64,000 nt of DNA from Chitinophaga niabensis (GTDB taxonomy: Bacteria > Bacteroidota > Bacteroidia > Chitinophagales > Chitinophagaceae). The position numbers and the translations under genes are program-made. The notes under the pieces are model-generated. The model searched no databases. It was not told where the DNA came from and was given only the letters and a program-made list of their open reading frames with translations. The stretch is taken from positions 4,407,001 to 4,471,000 of the forward strand of contig NZ_CP154260.1 of NCBI RefSeq assembly GCF_039545795.1, written 5' to 3'. Shown piece by piece: positions 56,285 through 64,000 of the stretch (the stretch's first letter is position 1; each line of letters begins with the position of its first letter).

Positions 56285-56877
56285 GTTGCAAGGTCTTCTT
56301 CTTTAAATCCCCATTCATTCAGGAGTGTTTCTCTTTGTGCTGCAGGCAGGCTGGGTTGTTTATAATGACCGGCGGCCATTTTCTGGCGCATGGCCTCATA
56401 GATGCTGATAGCGCAGGCCACAGAGATATTCAGGGAACGGATGATCCCCTGCATGGGAATAATAAAATTCCCGTCTGCCAGGGCACGGGTTTCTTCACTG
56501 ATGCCATAATGCTCGCTGCCGAATATTAAAGCTACGGAACCGGTAAAATCCAGTTCATAGAGGCTTACAGCATCTGAAGAAAGATGGGTGGTGTATATTT
56601 TGTCGAAGCGCTGGCGCAATACGGCAAAGAGTTCGTTCACATCTGTGTATTGATGGATGGTCAGCCATTTGTCTGCACTGGAAGAACTTCTTCTGCCCCA
56701 ATGGCGGCGGGGTGTTTTGTTGGTGAGTACATACATATCCTGGATACCAACGGCATCGCAGGTTCGCATGGCGGCTGAAATATTATGCGGGTCTTCCACG
56801 TTTTCCAATACCACTGTCAGATTGGCCTGCCGTTTGTTTAATACTGATAAAAGCCTTTCTTTCCTTTCCGGCGTCAT
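56281..56877 (-). CDS. trmH: tRNA (guanosine-2'-O)-methyltransferase, SpoU/TrmH family
   Basis: 198 residues. SpoU motifs are complete: VLENVEDPHNISAAMRTCDA (motif 1), ALIFGSEHYGISEE (motif 2) and IIPMQGIIRSLNISVACAIS (motif 3) that form the trefoil knot and bind S-adenosylmethionine. Likely methylates 2'-O of G18 in tRNA; other SpoU targets are possible. First gene of the operon with the thioredoxin-like gene, divergent from the AsmA-like gene. Confidence 0.93.
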   Translation of the reverse strand: MTPERKERLLSVLNKRQANLTVVLENVEDPHNISAAMRTCDAVGIQDMYVLTNKTPRRHWGRRSSSSADKWLTIHQYTDVNELFAVLRQRFDKIYTTHLSSDAVSLYELDFTGSVALIFGSEHYGISEETRALADGNFIIPMQGIIRSLNISVACAISIYEAMRQKMAAGHYKQPSLPAAQRETLLNEWGFKEEDLAT

Positions 56878-56965
56878 GTTGTTAATTTAATGGCAAAATT
56901 AACAGAAATTAAGTTTAGGTGGGGTGATTTGCTATCTTTAGATATTGTTTAATAAAAAGCATCCT

Positions 56966-59677
56966 ATGAAGTTAAAAAAGGTACTGAAAGGTATCGGGAT
57001 CACATTGCTCGTATTAATTGGATTACTGATCGCCATTCCCTATTTCTTTAAGGGACAGATCATGGCGAAACTGAAGACTGAGCTGAACAAAAACCTGAAT
57101 GCCAAAGTAGATTTTAAAGATGTGGATATCAGTCTCTTCCGCAGATTTCCCCGCCTGGCGGTAGCCTTGGAAGAATTATCCATCACCGGCGTGAATCATT
57201 TTGAAGGTGATACGCTGCTGGCTGTACGCCGCCTGGACCTGGCCATGAACCTCATGAGCGCCATTAAAGGGGATAATATTGAGATCTATAACGTGGTTTT
57301 GCAACAGCCTCACATCTACGCTACCGTGGATGAACAAGGCCGTGCCAACTGGGATATCACCAAACCTGATACCACCACTTCTACTGCAGCACCTGCAGAT
57401 ACTGCCCAGAGTGAATTTGCCCTCAGCCTGCAACAATACAGTATTGAGGATGCCACTATCAAATACACTGACCGCCAGGGACATATGGCACTGAACATTG
57501 AGCAACTAAACCATAAAGGGAAAGGAGATTTCTCCCAGGATGAATTCACCCTGCAAACCACTACTACTGCGGAATCAGTGGGTTATGCACAAGGGTCCAT
57601 TCCTTACTTGGTCAATGCAAAGGCAGAAATACTCGCGGATATCAATATCGCTAATAAAACAAGCACCTATGCTTTCAAAACGGATAAGATCTCTGTGAAT
57701 AACCTGAAGATTGCCACAGAAGGATTTATCCAATTGCTGACGGACAGCACCTATAAAATGGATATCAAATTTGATGCGCCTTCTACGGACTTCAAAGAAA
57801 TCCTCTCCCTGATCCCGGTGATTTATTCGCAGGATTTTGCAAGCATCAAAACCAGTGGCAGCACCACTTTTAAAGGCTTCGTAAAAGGCACTTATACACC
57901 GCAGCAATTACCGGCATACGGTTTACACCTCACTATCAAGAATGGCTTCTTCCAATATCCTGACCTGCCTAAGCCAGTGAAGAACATTCAGTTAGCCGTG
58001 AACGTTAGTAACCCGGATGGCGTACCTGATCATACGATAGTGGATGTACCACAGGCGCATCTTGAAATGGATGACAGCCCTGTAGACCTCCGCCTGATGG
58101 TAAAAACACCGGTATCTGATCTTTACCTGGATGCAGCCGCCAAGGGTAAACTGGACCTCAGCAAAGTGATGCAGTTCGTGAAACTGGAAGCAGGTACCAA
58201 ACTCAGCGGCTTGCTGGATGCGGACCTGAAAGCACGGGGTTATATGAGTGCGATTGAAAAGCAGCAATATGAAAACTTCGATGCCTCCGGTAAACTGGCG
58301 GTGAATAACCTGGCATATAGCAGCAAGGATTATCCTGATGGGGTGAAAGTATCCAGCCTGCTGATGCAGTTCAATCCAAAGAATGTAACAGTGCAGGAAT
58401 TCATGGGGCAATACCTGGGAACTAATTTCTCCGCAACCGGTGAAGTAAATAACCTGCTGGCTTATGTACTCCGCAATGATGCGCTGAATGGCCGGCTGGC
58501 TCTGAAAGCTGATAACATTAACCTGGATAAATGGATGGCTACCGGCAATACGGAAGCTACTCCTGCCAAAACTGCGGACACTGCAGCTGCAATTCCTTTT
58601 GCTGTTCCCAATAACCTCGATTTCACAATCCAGGCCCAGGCAGATAAAGTGCATTATGATAAAGTAGACCTCACCGGCTTATCCGGTACTTTACTGATCA
58701 GTGATCAGACGGTAACAATGAAAGATATCAAAGGGAATGCACTGCAGGGAAGCATGAAAGTAGATGGTACTTACTCTACAAAAACAGACAAACTGCATCC
58801 TGATATCAGTCTTACCTACGATGTAAAGGAACTGGATATCCAGCAAACCTTTAAAGCTTTCAACACGGTACAGAAACTCATGCCTATCGCTCAATTCCTG
58901 AGTGGTAAACTGAGTTCACAACTGACGATGAAAGGTAAACTGGGTAAGGATATGTCGCCAGACCTCAGTACGCTTACAGGAGATGGTAACCTCTTGCTGA
59001 TACAGGGCTTTCTGAAGAAATTTGCGCCACTGGACCAACTGGCTACACAATTGAATGTAAATTCCCTGAAGGATATTTCTGTAAGAGATATCAAGAACTA
59101 TTTCGCATTTGAGAACGGGCGCATGAAGGTGAATCCATTCCGTGTGAAGCTCTCTAACATGAACATGTTAATTGGCGGATCGCATGGTTTTGATCAGTCT
59201 ATGGACTATACCATGCAATTGGCATTGCCCCGTGCATTGCTAGGGCAGCAGGGAAACAGCCTGGTAAATAACCTGGTTACACAGGCTAACAATAAAGGCA
59301 TTCCTGTTACCATCAGCGATACGGTTTATCTCAATGTATTGATGGGTGGAAGTCTATTGAAACCAGCCCTGAAAACTGATCTGAAAGAGGTTGCCGGTAA
59401 TGCGGCCAATAACCTGAAAGATCAGGCTACGGCATTGGTAAAGAATAAAGTGGATACCATTAAGAACACTGTAAAAGATTCTTTACAATCGGTGAAGAAA
59501 GAAGTGGCATCTGCCGTGAAAGATGAGTTGAAAAAACAACTGCTGGGTGGTAAGGATAGTACCCAATCAGGCAAACCGTTGCAGGATGCGGGGAAAGCTG
59601 CAGAGAAAACACTGAATAATACATTAAAAGGACTGCTGAACCGTAAAAAAGCGCCGGCAGACTCAACAAAACAATAA
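56966..59677 (+). CDS. AsmA-like protein (inner membrane-anchored, periplasmic)
   Basis: About 903 residues from the ATG at 56966. One N-terminal membrane helix (IGITLLVLIGLLIAIPYFF), then a long beta-rich periplasmic region with the AsmA N-terminal pattern LNKNLNAKVDFKDVDISLFR followed by RFPRLAVALEELSITG, a central part, and a C-terminal AsmA_2-like domain (GDGNLLLIQGFLKKFAPLDQ). The last 100 residues are Lys/Asp/Ala-rich helix. AsmA-family proteins have been linked to phospholipid transport between membranes. Downstream of its stop the final coding 45 bp is repeated twice. Confidence 0.9.
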   Translation: MKLKKVLKGIGITLLVLIGLLIAIPYFFKGQIMAKLKTELNKNLNAKVDFKDVDISLFRRFPRLAVALEELSITGVNHFEGDTLLAVRRLDLAMNLMSAIKGDNIEIYNVVLQQPHIYATVDEQGRANWDITKPDTTTSTAAPADTAQSEFALSLQQYSIEDATIKYTDRQGHMALNIEQLNHKGKGDFSQDEFTLQTTTTAESVGYAQGSIPYLVNAKAEILADINIANKTSTYAFKTDKISVNNLKIATEGFIQLLTDSTYKMDIKFDAPSTDFKEILSLIPVIYSQDFASIKTSGSTTFKGFVKGTYTPQQLPAYGLHLTIKNGFFQYPDLPKPVKNIQLAVNVSNPDGVPDHTIVDVPQAHLEMDDSPVDLRLMVKTPVSDLYLDAAAKGKLDLSKVMQFVKLEAGTKLSGLLDADLKARGYMSAIEKQQYENFDASGKLAVNNLAYSSKDYPDGVKVSSLLMQFNPKNVTVQEFMGQYLGTNFSATGEVNNLLAYVLRNDALNGRLALKADNINLDKWMATGNTEATPAKTADTAAAIPFAVPNNLDFTIQAQADKVHYDKVDLTGLSGTLLISDQTVTMKDIKGNALQGSMKVDGTYSTKTDKLHPDISLTYDVKELDIQQTFKAFNTVQKLMPIAQFLSGKLSSQLTMKGKLGKDMSPDLSTLTGDGNLLLIQGFLKKFAPLDQLATQLNVNSLKDISVRDIKNYFAFENGRMKVNPFRVKLSNMNMLIGGSHGFDQSMDYTMQLALPRALLGQQGNSLVNNLVTQANNKGIPVTISDTVYLNVLMGGSLLKPALKTDLKEVAGNAANNLKDQATALVKNKVDTIKNTVKDSLQSVKKEVASAVKDELKKQLLGGKDSTQSGKPLQDAGKAAEKTLNNTLKGLLNRKKAPADSTKQ

Positions 59678-59775
59678 GGTTTGGTGAACCGCTAAAATGC
59701 ATCAGCCCAATCACCAAAACAATAGAACGACTGGTGAATTATAAAAAAGCATCAGCCAACTCAACAAAACAGTAA
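59633..59775 (+). repeat. Three tandem copies of the AsmA-like gene's 3' end
   Basis: Copy 1 (59633-59677) encodes the real C-terminus LLNRKKAPADSTKQ and the stop. Copy 2 (59681-59725) and copy 3 (59731-59775) lie after that stop with 3- and 5-base spacers; in the same phase within each 45-mer they would read LVNR-stop-NASAQSPKQ-stop and LVNYKKASANSTKQ-stop. The similarity includes the stop codons, so these are duplications of the end of the gene, now non-coding. Confidence 0.85.
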
Positions 59776-59792
59776 TTTTTTGTGTTTTAAAT

Positions 59793-59832
59793 ACGTGGTA
59801 TAGCGGTGTAAATACGTTATACCACGTTTTTT
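59793..59832 (+). terminator. Terminator hairpin ending directly at the SdpI start codon
   Basis: ACGTGGTATA (59793-59802) and its exact complement TATACCACGT (59818-59827), followed by six T (59827-59832); ATG of the next gene is at 59833. It ends the AsmA-like transcript, and leaves no separate leader for SdpI. Confidence 0.82.
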
Positions 59833-60234
59833 ATGCAAAGCATCATCTACAGCCCCTTCTGTAATGCCAGTTTGTTAGCAGGACTGCTCTTCCTTTTCAT
59901 GGGTTTCATGATCCGGAAGTACCCCCCTCGCAGTATGAAAGCCTGGTATGGCTACCGCACCTTCTCCTCTACGATTAATGAAAAAACCTGGCATGAAGCC
60001 AATCAGTATGCCGCCTATCTTTCCCGGTGTATGGCTTACGTGCTGATCCCTTTCGGCCTGTTAATGGCCTTGTTGTTCAAAACGCAAACGGATGCCTTTC
60101 TGTACCTCACCATCTGCCCGGTTATTTTCTGCGCGTTGCTGATGACGGGTATGACCGAGTGGCACCTGTTACAGGTCTTTGATGAAGACGGGGAACGAAA
60201 GGGAGATAAGAGAAATGGTGTGGATGTTGGTTAA
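59833..60234 (+). CDS. SdpI-family membrane protein
   Basis: 133 residues, three to four hydrophobic helices. The SdpI hallmark is MKAWYGYRTFSSTINEKTWHEANQYAAY after helix 1 (the conserved YGYRT and W..A motif). SdpI confers immunity to the SdpC toxin in Bacillus; in Bacteroidota the role is unknown. Its ATG sits right after a terminator T-run, so how it is transcribed is unclear; a later start within MGFMIRKYPP would lose helix 1. Converges with the next gene, stops overlapping by four bases (60231-60234). Confidence 0.85.
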   Translation: MQSIIYSPFCNASLLAGLLFLFMGFMIRKYPPRSMKAWYGYRTFSSTINEKTWHEANQYAAYLSRCMAYVLIPFGLLMALLFKTQTDAFLYLTICPVIFCALLMTGMTEWHLLQVFDEDGERKGDKRNGVDVG

Positions 60235-61124
60235 GGTGTTTTACGTTTGATCATTAACACAGCAGGTACCGGTCTTTGTGATCCATCAGATGTTTTGATG
60301 GTATTCTTTCCGTTTACAAACAAAGCGGAAGAACCACCGCCGTCCATATTCATGGCTTCCACACAATGCAGGTCTGTAAAGATCTTTGCCATTTGCGGAA
60401 AAATTGCGCCTTCTGCTACTCCTTTATTTCTTCCTTCAATCACCATCATGATCAGTTTGTGATCTGCGGTATAACCGATCGCTGTTCTGGGATGGAAAGC
60501 CAATAATGTTCCTCCCATACCTTCTTCTGCAGCGGTTATATAAGGTTGTCCGTTTTGCACGAGGATGGGGCCTCCGCCTACGGCTTCTCTCATCTTCCAT
60601 TTATGTGCACCCTTTTTTCCGGGTTGATTAGTAGTATCGGTATTGGGTACTTCATATACATAAGGCACTTCTTTTTTACCGACATTATATACCCAGGCAA
60701 TATCCGGGCGGCCTTTACGGTCGAGGCCAAAAGCAGAGCGGGTGAAGTATTTGTTCTTTACGGATTTTGGGTTCACATCCACTACTTTCCCTTCATGCAC
60801 TACCAGGTTGAGACTTCTGTTGGTGGTAAAAGAGAAAAAGGTAGTATTCATTACAGCTACCACATTAGGCCCTTCGATGCTATCATACTGTGCAGGTGTA
60901 TAACGTTTTCCTTTCCCTTCTCTTACACTGATTTCCAGTTGCGGATCTTTCAGGTCTGCTTCCAGGTAAAAAGCCCTGAATGCTTTACCGTCTAATGAAT
61001 CCGTTGTTTCATATACCTTCACGCCGTTTGGCAGGCCCTGGTTATGTGTTTCGGAGAGGTGCCAGCGCAGTTGAGCAGATGCGAAGGCGGGCAGTGTCAA
61101 TAGCAGTATTAGTATCCGTTTCAT
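60231..61124 (-). CDS. Secreted phosphodiester glycosidase (NAGPA-like)
   Basis: 297 residues, signal peptide ILILLLTLPAFASAQ. The NAGPA domain pattern is clear: PNVVAVMNTTFFSF, GGGPILVQNGQPYI, FHPRTAIGYTADHKLIMMVI-type segment and the conserved MNMDGGGSSALFV near the C-terminus. Family members remove a GlcNAc cap from phosphodiesters or act on exopolysaccharide. Exported, probably periplasmic. Substrate here unknown. Confidence 0.9.
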   Translation of the reverse strand: MKRILILLLTLPAFASAQLRWHLSETHNQGLPNGVKVYETTDSLDGKAFRAFYLEADLKDPQLEISVREGKGKRYTPAQYDSIEGPNVVAVMNTTFFSFTTNRSLNLVVHEGKVVDVNPKSVKNKYFTRSAFGLDRKGRPDIAWVYNVGKKEVPYVYEVPNTDTTNQPGKKGAHKWKMREAVGGGPILVQNGQPYITAAEEGMGGTLLAFHPRTAIGYTADHKLIMMVIEGRNKGVAEGAIFPQMAKIFTDLHCVEAMNMDGGGSSALFVNGKNTIKTSDGSQRPVPAVLMIKRKTP

Positions 61125-61142
61125 GCCGCAAAATAGAAAAAT

Positions 61143-61175
61143 AAAAGGCCAAAGAGTATACCTCTTTAGCCTTTT
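61143..61175 (-). terminator. Terminator after lipA
   Basis: AAAAGGC-C-AAAGAG (61143-61156) pairs with CTCTTT-A-GCCTTTT (61162-61175) with one mismatch; on the minus strand it ends in a T-rich tract. It lies 21 bp after the lipA stop and separates it from the glycosidase gene. Confidence 0.78.
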
Positions 61176-61196
61176 AATATCATGGTAATAGTGTTG

Positions 61197-62090
61197 TTAT
61201 TTTCTGCCGCTGAAAATGTGTTTTTCAGCATGGTAGGAAGAACGAACCAACGGTCCGGCTTCTACATAATCCAGCCCCATGTTGTAACCGATCTCTCTCA
61301 GTTCTGCAAATTCATCAGGATGTACAAAGCGGATCACCGGGAGATGTTTGGGAGTAGGTTGAAGGTATTGGCCCAGGGTCACTACATCACAACCATTGTC
61401 TGCCAGGTCCTGCATAGCCTGTACCACTTCTTCCTTGGTTTCGCCAAGGCCTAACATGATACCGCTTTTGGTACGCATGCCACCTTCTTTCAAACGGCGG
61501 ATCACTTCAAGGCTGCGGTGATATTTAGCCTGGATACGTACCTGTTTGGTCATGCGTTCCACTGTTTCCAGGTTGTGGGATACCACTTCCGGCGCAGCTT
61601 CGATCACACGTTCCAGGTTTTCCCAGATGCCTCTGAAGTCAGGGATCAGGGTTTCCATGGTGGTATCAGGATTGAGGGCGCGAACAGCTTTGATGGTATT
61701 GGCCCAGATGATGGAACCCCCATCTTTTAATTCGTCGCGGTCTACTGAAGTGATAACGGCGTGTTTTACCTTCATCAGGTAGATGGCTTCTGCCACCCTT
61801 TGGGGTTCATCCCAATCAACAGGTTCAGGTCGGCCGGTTGCTACGGCACAAAATCCGCAGCTTCGGGTACAGACATTGCCCAGGATCATGAAAGTGGCAG
61901 TACCGGCTCCCCAGCACTCGCCCATATTTGGACAATTTCCGCTTTCGCAGATGGTGTGTAGTTTATGTGTGTCTACCAGGTTCCTTACCTGCCTGTAATT
62001 CTCTCCGATCGGCAGTTTCACACGCAGCCAGTCGGGCTTTTTCACTCTCGGCGCAGCTGGTTCAGCTGCGATTACGGGTAATTCTTGCAT
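61197..62090 (-). CDS. lipA: Lipoyl synthase
   Basis: 297 residues. A radical-SAM enzyme that inserts two sulfurs into octanoyl groups on the lipoyl domains of dehydrogenases. The auxiliary cluster cysteines are in [12 protein letters not shown] and the SAM cluster in CTRSCGFC, both complete; the C-terminal RSSYHAEK serine motif that binds the auxiliary cluster is present. No lipB lies in the window. Followed by a terminator. Confidence 0.97.
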   Translation of the reverse strand: MQELPVIAAEPAAPRVKKPDWLRVKLPIGENYRQVRNLVDTHKLHTICESGNCPNMGECWGAGTATFMILGNVCTRSCGFCAVATGRPEPVDWDEPQRVAEAIYLMKVKHAVITSVDRDELKDGGSIIWANTIKAVRALNPDTTMETLIPDFRGIWENLERVIEAAPEVVSHNLETVERMTKQVRIQAKYHRSLEVIRRLKEGGMRTKSGIMLGLGETKEEVVQAMQDLADNGCDVVTLGQYLQPTPKHLPVIRFVHPDEFAELREIGYNMGLDYVEAGPLVRSSYHAEKHIFSGRK

Positions 62091-62120
62091 CGCAAATCCT
62101 TTCTTTAATAAGATACAAAG

Positions 62121-62951
62121 TTACTTATTCCAACGTTTCCCCAGTTGTATTCCTACATAAGCATTGAAAAAGAAGGACTTACCAGCGTCATCCACCATGA
62201 TTTCCACCTTTTTGGTGTAATATTCGGCATTTATACCTACTTCCAGGGCGGAGACCACTTCGTTGAACTTGGCCCAATCGAAGCGGAACCCTACTTTGGC
62301 ATGCAGCCCGGGGTTCAGTTTCAATTCGCTCCAGCCTTTGGTAAAGCCGCCGGCGCCATATATCAGGTCACGGTTCAGGAAATCTTCCCGTATGTCTTCG
62401 GAATATTTTACTGTCCGGCGGTTATTGGGATCACCGGAATCGTTCATAAGGTCCAGGTAATAAGGCTTCATGAGGCCGAAAGCCAGGCCACCATAGTAGA
62501 TGGCATTCACTTCCACGCCGTTCTTATTCCCTTTTCCTCCAATAAGGTATTTCTGTCCCACGCCCAGTTTGGCCTGGTAGAAATTATTCTTTTTCCCATA
62601 TACAAAGGGGGTGGTGCTGATGGTGTAACCCATCTGGGAATTCAATACCCTGGAAGCACGGTCCTGTTTGGGATCTCTTTTTTCTGAAAATTCGAACTGG
62701 AAGTAGTTCACGAAAGAGGCGTTCTTACGGAAGCCCATTTCCAGGAAACCTGTCCATCCGTCTGTATTAAGGCGGGCGCCACCGGAAAATTCCCTGTTAA
62801 AGAGGTTATCCCCTTCTTCGATCTCCCTGAAAAGTGAGATCTTCCTGAGCCTTTTCTCTTCCTTTTCCTCCTTTTTGGATTGCCGGCTACTTTGGGCATA
62901 GAGCATGGTGGAAGTCAGCAATAATAGTAAGAGTACATTTATTTTTTTCAC
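62121..62951 (-). CDS. Predicted outer-membrane beta-barrel protein
   Basis: 276 residues, signal peptide INVLLLLLLTSTMLYAQ. After a Glu/Lys/Arg-rich linker (KKEEKEEKRLRKISLF) come alternating strands such as TDGWTGFLEMGFRKN, FVNYFQFEFSEKRDP and the final VEIMVDDAGKSFFFNAYVGI followed by QLGKRW, in the style of porin-like barrels. No family recognised. 30 bp upstream of lipA on the same strand, with no terminator between them, so probably one transcript; a functional link is not apparent. Confidence 0.78.
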   Translation of the reverse strand: MKKINVLLLLLLTSTMLYAQSSRQSKKEEKEEKRLRKISLFREIEEGDNLFNREFSGGARLNTDGWTGFLEMGFRKNASFVNYFQFEFSEKRDPKQDRASRVLNSQMGYTISTTPFVYGKKNNFYQAKLGVGQKYLIGGKGNKNGVEVNAIYYGGLAFGLMKPYYLDLMNDSGDPNNRRTVKYSEDIREDFLNRDLIYGAGGFTKGWSELKLNPGLHAKVGFRFDWAKFNEVVSALEVGINAEYYTKKVEIMVDDAGKSFFFNAYVGIQLGKRWNK

Positions 62952-63113
62952 CGTGAGCGCGATTATATTTTAATTAAACGCCTGAATACGTTTTATGTTT
63001 TATTCCTATACAAACATAGACAAATTTGTTGAGAGTTGGCAGTAGTTCAGACGTACCTTCGTATAGGCGGATTTACTAAAAATACACTTATTTTACAGAC
63101 AAATTCATATATC

Positions 63114-63521
63114 ATGCAAACAGCAGCGATCCTTTACAATGGCGAACTCAGAACTACGGCAAAGCATCTCCGGTCAGGTACGGTTATAGAAACAGATGCA
63201 CCGGTGGATAATAACGGAAAAGGAGAGCGGTTTTCGCCGAGTGACCTGGTGGCAGCGGCCCTTGGTTCCTGTATGCTTACGATCATGGGGATTAAGGCAA
63301 GGGATAAGGGATGGAATATTGATGGTACGGCGGTGAGTGTGGAAAAGATCATGGGAACGGAGCCGCGGAGGATTGTTGGGGTGAAGATCCAGTTTGATTT
63401 TCCGGCGGGGCATGGATTGGAGGAGAAAGATCAGAAGATCCTGGAGAATGTGGCTTATACCTGCCCTGTGGCGGAGAGTGTGCATCCGGATATTAAGCAG
63501 GATGTGACCTTTAACTGGTAA
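63114..63521 (+). CDS. OsmC-family peroxiredoxin-like protein
   Basis: About 135 residues from the ATG at 63114; an upstream GTG-type extension at 63036 is not family-like. The two catalytic Cys are Cys53 (AAALGSCMLTIMGI) and Cys117 (NVAYTCPVAESVH), with the SPSDLV motif, as in OsmC/Ohr proteins that reduce organic hydroperoxides as dimers. The protein is complete and of normal length. Downstream lies the repeat array. Confidence 0.94.
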   Translation: MQTAAILYNGELRTTAKHLRSGTVIETDAPVDNNGKGERFSPSDLVAAALGSCMLTIMGIKARDKGWNIDGTAVSVEKIMGTEPRRIVGVKIQFDFPAGHGLEEKDQKILENVAYTCPVAESVHPDIKQDVTFNW

Positions 63522-63528
63522 TATTTTT

Positions 63529-63577
63529 CAGGCGGCATAAACAGAACTGCGTTCTGTTTATGCCGGGTTTACGCCTG
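63529..63577. repeat. Long perfect hairpin with an outer second stem
   Basis: GGCATAAACAGAAC (63534-63547), loop TGC, GTTCTGTTTATGCC (63551-63564) is a perfect 14-bp inverted repeat; an outer pair CAGGCG (63529-63534) and CGCCTG (63572-63577) encloses it. No T-run follows directly. It lies 7 bp after the osmC stop and before the tandem array. Confidence 0.8.
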
Positions 63578-63858
63578 CGGCGGGCTTTTGATGTTTTTTG
63601 AAGGAAGGAATTCATTCCGGTTTCGTGCCAGTGGTGGGCATTTTTTGTTTTTTGACGAAAGGAATTCATTCTGACTTCGTGCCTGCGGAGGGCTTTTGAT
63701 GTTCCTTGCCGGAAGGAATTCATTCCGGTTCTATGCCCGTGGTGGGTATTTTTGTTTTTGACGAAAGGAATTCATTCTGACTTCGTGCCTGCGGCCGGCT
63801 TTTATGCTTTTTGCCGGAAGGAATTCATTCCGGTTCTATGCCTGCGGCGGGCATTTTT
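63571..63858. repeat. Tandem array of about five 53-54-bp palindromic units
   Basis: The core GGAATTCATTC occurs at 63607, 63661, 63715, 63767 and 63820 (spacing 54, 54, 52, 53). Units alternate between two types: CCGGAAGGAATTCATTCCGG, almost fully palindromic, and ACGAAAGGAATTCATTCTGACTTCGT (hairpin ends ACGAA/TTCGT). Each unit also carries a GCC-loop-GGGC hairpin followed by 4-6 T, similar to a terminator. Conservation runs through the whole unit, so there are no unique spacers and it is not a CRISPR array. An ORF over it (minus strand 63511-63723) encodes only the repeat and is not counted. Confidence 0.85.
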
Positions 63859-63879
63859 ATTATGCTTAGGCAGGTTGAT

Positions 63880-64000
63880 TCACGCCAGCTCCCATTCCTC
63901 CTCTCCCGTCCAACCCAATTCATCTTCCCGGCATTCATTTACATCAGCCCCTCTGATCAAACGCCGGCCGACCATACAATCCAGGCACTTTTTCTCCTCA
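63880..64000 (-). CDS. C-terminal end of an unidentified gene (cut by window edge)
   Basis: An open frame enters from beyond base 64000 and ends at TGA (63880-63882); the 39 visible codons read EEKKCLDCMVGRRLIRGADV then NECREDELGWTGEEEWELA. The CxxC pair suggests a small metal site; the end is strongly acidic. The high share of coding-like codons and the stop just before the repeat array support a real gene, but the family cannot be named from this piece. Confidence 0.5.
   Translation of the reverse strand, partial: EEKKCLDCMVGRRLIRGADVNECREDELGWTGEEEWELA

Noticed and set aside
63511..63723. Minus-strand ORF with repeated MNSFRQ-type segments over the terminal array
   Set aside because: Its periodicity is simply that of the 53-54-bp DNA repeat, it starts inside the array and overlaps the osmC end; no family resemblance.
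63571..63858. Terminal repeats considered as a CRISPR array
   Set aside because: The units are conserved over their full length with no unique spacers, and no cas genes were seen in the window.

Overview
The window looks like chromosomal DNA of a free-living, saccharolytic member of the Bacteroidota, most probably a Chitinophagaceae (Chitinophaga-like) species. This is inferred from family content: a SusC/FecR/ECF-sigma signalling triad, Bacteroidota-type domains (DUF4421, DUF4954, a DUF4974-type FecR tail), promoters of the TAnnTTTG type, a peptidase of the DPP-IV group, and the non-phosphorylating L-fucose pathway. No rRNA, tRNA, CRISPR array, prophage or transposase was seen.

Layout. 1-3.8 kb (minus): a SusC-like TonB receptor cut by the window edge, its FecR anti-sigma factor and an ECF sigma factor. 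3.9-5.5 kb: an HD phosphohydrolase converging on a DUF4421 protein. 5.5-12 kb (minus): a complete histidine-utilisation operon, marR-hutH-hutU-hutI-hutG, translationally coupled to a small metallophosphoesterase; a perfect 13-bp inverted repeat sits on the marR start. 12-21.5 kb: SET-domain protein, bestrophin-type channel, MgtE Mg2+ channel, histidine phosphatase, S9 peptidase and a very long TraB/GumN protein ending at a strong terminator. 21.5-26.1 kb: glmS, a DUF4954 beta-helix protein and tag. 26.2-29 kb: an inverted array of 11-bp repeats followed by a small operon of a SUKH-leucine-rich-repeat protein, a P-loop NTPase and a second SUKH-like protein. 29-31.8 kb: DHFR-like reductase, Bcr/CflA exporter, a small acidic protein and RlpA.

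31.8-33.6 kb holds an MbnP-like lipoprotein coupled to a MauG/MbnH-like di-haem protein. 33.7-39.4 kb is an L-fucose catabolic operon (2-keto-3-deoxyfuconate dehydrogenase, an unknown lipoprotein, diketo-deoxyfuconate hydrolase, mutarotase, fuconolactonase, fucose dehydrogenase, FucP symporter) with no recognisable fuconate dehydratase. 39.5-42.5 kb: VanX-type dipeptidase, DUF1080 protein, and a Tat-exported Gfo/Idh/MocA oxidoreductase. 42.5-43.7 kb: a tail-fibre-like secreted protein. 43.9-48.5 kb: the leuCDBA operon, divergent from a helical-repeat protein. 50.2-54.2 kb: an AT-rich 535-bp gap with two perfect DnaA boxes, then nrdB-nrdA for class Ia ribonucleotide reductase.

54.2-56.9 kb (minus): small proteins including a SUKH protein and a TonB C-terminal domain gene that appears frameshifted away from its signal peptide, then TlpA-like thioredoxin and TrmH. 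57-59.8 kb: AsmA-like protein whose coding tail is repeated twice downstream of its stop codon, then SdpI starting directly on a terminator hairpin. 60.2-63.5 kb: phosphodiester glycosidase, lipA, an outer-membrane beta-barrel candidate and OsmC. The window closes with a tandem array of 53-54-bp palindromic, terminator-like units and the 3' end of a minus-strand gene.

The most promising items for follow-up are the MbnP/MbnH pair, the SUKH-LRR/NTPase operon with its 11-bp repeats, the terminal repeat array, the DnaA boxes before nrdBA, and the orphan lipoprotein within the fucose operon. All coordinates, motifs and inverted repeats were read by eye; family assignments rest on recall of conserved motifs and were not checked by database search.
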